A DNA stretch of 23,283 nucleotides, taken from NCBI RefSeq assembly GCF_004359215.1, contig NC_090614.1, forward strand, positions 1,689,712-1,712,994, written 5' to 3'. A program made the position numbers and the translations under genes. Positions 18,512 to 23,283 of the stretch are shown here, in pieces; position 1 is the stretch's first letter; every line of letters starts with the position of its first letter. The stretch comes from Bremia lactucae (lineage: Eukaryota; Oomycota; Peronosporomycetes; Peronosporales; Peronosporaceae). A model generated the notes under the pieces. The model saw nothing but the letters and a program-made list of their open reading frames with translations. It searched no databases and had not been told where the DNA came from.

Positions 18512-19781
18512 ATTGTTGCATCCTCACCAGGATGTCCAGCTGGCCCTCTAAACGAGGCTGCTGACGCTCCAGCGTCGAAAGACGGTCCCGAACCGCCTCA
18601 AAAGAGCTCTGAACCCGAGCAAGGACCTCACGAAGAAGTTGCAGCTCGTGCCGTAGAGCATCAAATTCTTCCGCTAAAAGTTCTGGCCCCTTCCCGCGCT
18701 GCTTGATGCGCGGGGGGAACCTTCGGTTTCATGTGGAGAAACTTTGAAAGCGACGTCGTCGTGAGGGTGAATACCAGTATCTGGTGAAGTGGCTAGGTTA
18801 CCCCCTCTTTTAAAAACTCTTGGGAGTTCGAGGTACCTCTTCGGCAAGATTACCCGTACGCCGTTGACGTTTTGAGCGCCAAGCTCAGGGTCAACTCGCG
18901 TCAAACGACGCTTCCCACCACTCAACGTGGGATTAGGTGGATCCAAAAAAAGCCTCAGTGCGGCTTCGATCCTTGGTTGTACGTTCAACCGAAGCACTGA
19001 AGTATTGGCTAGGCATTTTTTCGTTCTGTGGCATAAATGCCGAACGAAACTGGCCTTTGGCCTTAAGCTTAGCAAAGTCGAAGCGTAGCTTCCGTTCCAA
19101 ACGAACATCACCTCTGTTCGCAGACTCTCTGATATTCCAGATATTACGGAGTTTGCGGGCCCGGTGAACCAATTTCTCAAATGAGACTTCGTCTTCAGTT
19201 CTTGTTTCGTTTGGAAACAAAACGATCTGAATTTCCCTCATGGAGGTCACCGAAGCCCCACGGGCTTAATAACGTAAACGCGTCAGATACTGGCTTCGCG
19301 TCATTATCTTCGGCGTAAGGTAATGCTCATGGAGAGCGTCGCGAGCAGCGATCTCCTCCGGCGTCCTTGCCGGGTCACCAGAGATCCAGATGACCAAGCT
19401 ATGACCCGCTGTCTCTTTGAGGCGCTCGTCCGCACTAACCGGAGTGAATCTATATTCACTATGAGCCTTAGCTTTAGCTATTTCGGCAGCTCGACGACGA
19501 GCTCTTTCCTCTATGAGGATTATCTGCTCTAGCTATTCATCGAGCGGATTCTTAATGATGTTGGACTCAGGGTCCCGTGTCCTGCTCAATGCAGTTAAGA
19601 CATCAGCGGCACCACTTTCTGGGAACGGATCCGGGGCTCGCCGACGCTCGTCCAGTGGAGAAGGCGTGAGAGAACGCCGCTCTATTTCCTCCTCCTCCGA
19701 TTGAGAGTGACTTTCAAAGTCCACCATTTTCTCATCGTCGAGGAAGGTTCTCAGAGTCTGTGACTCACGCTTGATTGTCAT
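18441..19781 (-). pseudogene. antisense gene of element B, convergent with pol
   Basis: I place the start at the ATG at 19779-19781. The N-terminal ~80 residues are acidic (SHSQSEEEEIERRSLTPSP); a TAG follows NPLDE. The frame resumes with EERARRRAAEIAKAKAHSEY, GHSLVIWISGDPARTPEE and LTPK, then a second stop and frame change to the open segment 19250-18933: LVHRARKLRNIWNIRES, KLRFDFAKLKAKGQFRSAF, PSQYFSASVERTTKDRSRTE. Further protein-like antisense pieces cover the chromodomain (SPDTGIHPHDD) and then 18680-18441, a heptad-like coiled coil (FDALRHELQLLREVLARVQ) ending PDMA-stop. Family unknown. The same order appears in element C, so it is not random antisense noise. Confidence 0.55.
18512..18936 (+). 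pseudogene. pol: element B pol tail with chromodomain
   Basis: A Pro/Ser/Glu-rich linker (18512-18700) leads to a chromodomain: LRFHVEKL (18721), a basic run, then YQYLVKWLGYP. A one-base insertion shifts the frame before the NSWEFEVPLRQDYPYAVDV-like part; TAG at 18934-18936 closes the original frame. Chromodomains at the integrase C-terminus steer insertion toward particular chromatin in chromoviruses, which is established for the family. The linker strand is also open in the opposite direction. Confidence 0.75.
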
Positions 19782-19892
19782 TAGACAAAGGAATGGAAAA
19801 CACAACCAAACGGTTAGCTGTTTAGGTTCCAACCTCAAAGAGGAAATAAAGCGAATGTTGTCACTCGGTGTCAACAGTCTGATGGGGAGGAT
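19782..19892. other. junction between elements B and C
   Basis: Element B sequence unique to the left arm (upstream of its antisense ATG) runs to about 19885. The first bases shared with the inverted arm are near 19892 (TCCAACATTATTACG against TCCAACATCATTAAG read from the minus strand at about 19565). No LTR, polypurine tract or target duplication is visible at the join. Confidence 0.6.
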
Positions 19893-20974
19893 CCAACATT
19901 ATTACGAATCCGCTCGATGTAGAGCAAGAGCGGGAAATCCTTAACGAGGAGCGAGCTCGTCGTCGAGCTATAGAGATAGCGAAAGCTAATGCTCATAGTG
20001 AATACGGATTCAATCTACCAAGTGCGGAAGAGCGTCTCACAGAGATCGCGGGCCACAGCTTGTTCATCTGGATCTCCGGTCTCACGGCGAGGACGTCTGA
20101 GGAGCTCGCTGCTCGCGACGCTCTTCAAGAGCGATACCTTACGCCAAAGCAAATGACGCGAAGTTGGTATCAGACGCGTTTGCGTGATCAAGCCCGTGGG
20201 ACTTTGGTGACCTCAATGAGGGAAACGCCGATCATTGTTTCCAAACGAATCAAAAAGAAAAAAAGCAGTTTTATTAAAGAACTAGGTCCATCGGGCCCGT
20301 TCGGGCCCGTTGCCTCCGCAATATCTGGAATATTAGCGAGTCTGCGGATGTGGCTGATGTTCATTTGAAGCGAAAGCTTCGCTTCGATTTCGCCAAGTAT
20401 AAGACCAAAGGCCAGTTTCGCTCGGCATTTATGCAACAAAACGACGAAAGGCCTAGCCGATATTTCAGTGCTTTGGTTCACCGTGCAGCCATGGATCGAA
20501 CCCGCACTGAAGTTATAGTTCCTCCTAAACCCACTTCTAGTGGTGTGAAGCAATATTTGACGCAAGTTGGCCTTTAGGTTGGCGCTCAAAAACGTCAACG
20601 GCGTACGGGCAGTCTTGCCGAAGAGGAACCTCGAACTCCCAAGAGTTTTTAGAAGAGGAGTACCCCAGCCATTTCACCAGATACTGGTATTGGCCATTAC
20701 GACGACGTCGAATCAAGCGGCGCGGGAGGGGGTCAAAATATCGACCTAAGCATTTGATGCTCTAAAGCACGAGGTGCAACTTCTTCGCAAGAGCCTTGCT
20801 CGCGTTGAGGGCTCTCTCGAGGCGATTCACCGTCGTTCAATGCTGGAACGTCAGCAACCTCGTTTAAAGGGCCAGCTGGACACCCTGGTTAGGATGCAGC
20901 AATCTGCGACGCGACCGGCTGTCTCGGCGCAAGCACCTCTAAATCCTCGTAGGAAGAGTCCCGATATGGCGTAA
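19893..20974 (+). pseudogene. antisense gene of element C, N-terminally truncated
   Basis: Homologous to the minus-strand gene of element B. The frame is open from 19891 through more than 115 codons: NPLDVEQEREILNEERARRR, GHSLFIWISG, ARDALQERYLTPKQMTRS. A frameshift and a tandem CGGGCCCGTT pair lie near 20265-20310. It continues as KLRFDFAKYKTKGQFRSAF, PSRYFSALVHRAAMDRTRTE, VIVPPKPTSSGVKQY to TAG at 20575-20577. Protein-like reading resumes (AQKRQRRTGSLAEEEPRTPK, SPDTGIGHYDD) across the chromodomain with stops, and ends with a coiled coil (FDALKHEVQLLRKSLARVE), closing PDMA-TAA at 20972-20974, the same end as in B. Its N-terminal region is missing at the junction. Function unknown. Confidence 0.55.
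20537..20730 (-). pseudogene. pol: element C chromodomain
   Basis: The minus-strand frame reads a basic lead-in, GQYQYLVKWLGYSSSKNSWE and FEVPLRQDCPYAVDVFER, and ends in TAG at 20537-20539. YLVKW, NSWE and the LRQDCP helix region are chromodomain hallmarks. Unlike the B copy this segment has no frameshift, but the linker upstream of it has stops, so it is not joined to integrase. Confidence 0.75.
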
Positions 20975-22407
20975 GCAAGCCGACGTAGAACACTGGGTGT
21001 GTACGCAGCTTGCTTGGAAGGTTTAGCGTGTAAGCTAGGCCCTACTTGGCCATGACCGTAAATGGTCCAATAAAGCGCGGGCGCAATTTGGTCCTGAAGA
21101 CCGCGAAAACCAAGTTGGTAGGTAGGTTTTTAGCGTTTCATAGAACTCGGTCTCCGACCGCATAAGAATTAATACAGCATCTGCCTTTGGCATCTGCTCG
21201 TTCTTTTTGTTTGTCTTGGCTATCAGCCATCATGTCACCTACATGTCTTAAGACAATAAATCTCGTCGCGAAAAACTCGCTTACTTGTTTCCAAATGGTA
21301 ACAGGGCTGATATTAGCAAGCCTATCGGCTGATTCTCCTTCACCGAGCCCTGAGCCATGTAGTGGCATCGTTAACGGAACGCGTGGGTGGGTGAGACCGT
21401 TGACATAGAACGGAGTGTAGCCTGTAGAGGCATGGACAGCGTTATATAACGCAAATAACACCATATATAACGCAAATCCCACCACTGGGAGCATTGAGTT
21501 CCAGCGCTTTGGTACCTGAGCACACACACTGCGGAAAACGTCTTTAATGACGCAATTGACACGTTCAGTTTGACCATTGTCTGCCGATGGTACGCGGTGG
21601 ATATGTCCAATCTGGTGCCAAGTACTCGAAAAATCGATTTCCAGAGTTTGCTCGCGAAAAGGGGGATCTCGATCAGAGATAGTTACCACTGGCAAACCTG
21701 TTGTCGAAACACACGATCGATGAACAGCCTTAACCATCAATGGTGCACGACGCAGCCGCTAAGTGAGCCATTTTACTCAATCGGTCAACAAAGACCACTA
21801 TGCCGGTGTTACCGGCCGAATCTTTCGATAGGCCGAAAACAAAATCCATACAAATGGACTCCCAACACCCTATGGGTACGGGCAGACTTGCAAGTGGTAT
21901 AGCAGCATGCGCCGAGGGCTAAGCCCGCTGGCAGAATTCGCATGTGCGAACGTATGTGCTGACCCATTTGTAAAGATTGGACCACCAAAAATTTGGCTTA
22001 CAGAGCTGTTGGTCTTATCTCTACCGAGATGACCACCAAAGACAGTATCATGTGCCTCAAAGAGGATTTCGTTCTTCAAAGCCTCATCATGAGGAATAAC
22101 GATGCGCGGAGTATCCGCAGCATCCGTGGAATAAAGTAACAGGTATTATTCGATAAAAAATCGATGTAACCTTGCACGCAGACTTGCCGACAATTTAAAT
22201 CCGATTTAGTGCTCTTTAGAGCTCGTAGCTGAGCTACACACTGTTCATCTTGGCCGTAAGCCAAACGGATTAATTCAGTAATAGGTGATATTTTTGTCGT
22301 TAAATAAGAGAGCTCATAATCCAGCCTGCGTGAGACGCATTAGCCAAAGCATTCTGCTTGCCAGACTTATACTTCACCTCGAAGTTGTATTCGGCGAAAA
22401 AGGATAG
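20975..22407 (-). pseudogene. pol: element C RNase H tail and integrase
   Basis: After the nonsense codon at 22408 the frame continues with FAEYNFEVKYKSGKQNALA; a one-base deletion follows. The integrase zinc domain is at 22079-21870 (GGHLGRDKT) with frame changes. The core keeps VVFVDRLSKMAHL (first Asp, about 21790), SDRDPPF (second Asp, about 21670) and NGQTERVN (catalytic Glu, about 21570). Then come MLPVVGFAL, a 21-bp in-frame tandem duplication at about 21443-21484, and NAVHASTGYTPFYVNGL, THPRVPL and DSQDKQKERADAKG. 21740-21138 is one open frame of 200 codons. The C-terminal SH3-like domain reads through LRPRFIGPFTV to about 20985 with a few disruptions. Confidence 0.8.
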
Positions 22408-23283
22408 TCATCGGGCCATTCTCTGTGAGAGATGGGGCGACTTAGTCGCCGTGCGTAATGACGCGTGATCTGTATATATCACAAACGGCTTAGAGCCGAG
22501 CAGATGAACTCTGAATTTGACGAGAGCATACTTCATAGCAAGTAACTCTTTGTCATGAACTGGGTAGTTCTTTTCCGCAGCTTTAAGCTGTCTAGACTCG
22601 AACGCAATAACACGTTCATGCCCATCAACATCTGTTTGTAACAGAGCACTGCCAATGGCAAAATCTGATGCGTCACAGACGACACTGAAAGGCCAATTTG
22701 GGTTTGGCAGTGCCAGAATCGGGGCATGGATAAGACTATCCTTAACTGCTCGAAAAGCATTATTTTCGGTGCTAGTCCAGCACCATTCTGTATCCTTTTT
22801 AAGGAGATTAGATAATGGCCTAGCCATATCAGCGTAATTTTCGCTATATTTGTGTAAATAATTGGCGAGACCCAACCACTTACGCAAATCCTTTTGGTTT
22901 TTAGGAACCGGCCAATCTACTATGGCTTTTACCTTAGCGGGATCCGCTCTAAGGCCTCGCTTTCCAATGAAGCATCCTAAAAAAGGAATTTCGTCTGCGC
23001 CAAAAATGCATTTAGATGCATTGGCATACAATTTGTTTGTGCGCATGCACTCGAGCACTGCTCGCAAATGGTCTAAATGGTTTTCCATATCCGACCGACC
23101 CTGCTCCGCACGACTATGGACAAAAATGTCATCGAAATAAGTCTGTGCATAACCTCGATGAGGGCGAAACAGTTGCGTCACTAGACGATTAAATGTTGCC
23201 GGGGCGTTGGAAAGCCCTTGTGGCATAACCAGCCACTCCCATAACATGCCGCTTGGGGTGCTAACCGCTGTAAGCGGGATATC
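22408..23283 (-). pseudogene. pol: element C reverse transcriptase and RNase H, partial
   Basis: One frame is open from the window edge (DIPLTAVSTPSGMLWEWL) to TGA at 22408-22410, 291 codons. It contains VMPQGLSNAPATFNRLV, TYFDDIFVHSRAEQGRSDM with the catalytic YFDD, GCFIGKRGLRADPAKVKAI, WLGLANYLHKYSENYADM, the RNase H start VVCDASDFAIGSALL, KELLAMKYALVKFRVHL and TDHASLRTATKSPHLSQ. Where element B has the Trp of ARWLSFF this copy has TGA, a single TGG-to-TGA change; the frame continues past it. This is the best-preserved enzyme in the window and may have been active until recently. The RT N-terminus lies outside. Confidence 0.9.

Larger units (their letters stand above)
12696..19885 (+). mobile_element. 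Ty3/Gypsy chromodomain retrotransposon B, decayed, no 3' LTR
   Basis: About 7.2 kb: LTR, PBS, gag, protease, repeat-bearing spacer, RT, RNase H, integrase, chromodomain, and then a gene on the opposite strand. It stops within or just past that gene, where it abuts inverted element C. No polypurine tract or 3' LTR is seen, so the 3' end was lost or fused. All domains carry lesions. Confidence 0.8.
16156..23283. repeat. imperfect inverted repeat, arms about 3.4 kb
   Basis: The left arm 16156-19564 (element B) pairs with the right arm 23283-19893 (element C). Anchors: GATATCCCGCTTACAGCGGT at 16156 and at 23283 reading down; the chromodomain at about 18770 and 20690; the antisense-gene end PDMA at 18441 and 20974. 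The spacer of about 330 bp is B sequence. The arms probably continue past the window. Confidence 0.85.
19893..23283 (-). mobile_element. Ty3/Gypsy chromodomain element C, minus strand, partial
   Basis: Reading from the window end leftward: RT, RNase H, integrase, chromodomain, then the opposite-strand gene. It aligns with element B over 16156-19564 in inverted orientation. Its 3' end stops inside the antisense gene at the junction; its 5' part (LTR, gag, protease) lies beyond the window. Lesions are fewer than in B. Confidence 0.85.

Noticed and set aside
13416..22410. Repeat-induced point mutation as the cause of C-to-T type nonsense codons (13416, 22408)
   Set aside because: Too few events, no strand or context bias was measured, and this process is established in fungi, not oomycetes.

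Overview
This 23.3 kb window looks like repeat-rich nuclear DNA of an oomycete (Phytophthora / downy-mildew type). Three things point that way. The gag-pol proteins are of the Ty3/Gypsy type I associate with oomycete genomes. One small host gene encodes a Cys/His-rich protein of a kind I recall from oomycetes. An oomycete-style initiator element lies about 50-65 bases upstream of that gene's ATG. I see no rRNA, tRNA, CRISPR array or bacterial operon.

Layout. (1) 1-335: a fragment that begins like an LTR. (2) 340-6888: Gypsy element A, plus strand: truncated 5' LTR, decayed gag, protease, RT, RNase H and integrase, a decayed gene on the opposite strand, a polypurine tract and a 248-bp 3' LTR. 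(3) 6889-12241: mostly non-coding host DNA with one convincing gene (8463-8978, minus strand). (4) 12242-13178: two diverged LTRs of one family lying head to head; the second is the 5' LTR of element B. (5) 12696-about 19885: Gypsy element B, plus strand, with a C-terminal chromodomain and an opposite-strand gene, but no 3' LTR. (6) about 19893-23283: element C, a close relative of B on the minus strand, running off the window end. B and C meet tail to tail and form an imperfect inverted repeat with arms of about 3.4 kb.

None of the three elements is intact here: each has stops and frameshifts. C has the best RT, an open frame ended by one nonsense codon and running past the window edge.

Two observations stand out. 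First, element A is packed with short perfect inverted repeats. I found 23 stems of at least 8 bp with loops of 2-14 nt, where random sequence of that length should give about one, and several are written inside codons for conserved protein motifs. Second, all three elements have protein-like reading on the opposite strand downstream of, and partly overlapping, the end of pol. In B and C the two copies align as one protein of unknown family, with an acidic N-terminus (seen in B), a conserved middle and a coiled-coil-like C-terminus. This may be an antisense accessory gene of oomycete chromodomain Gypsy elements.
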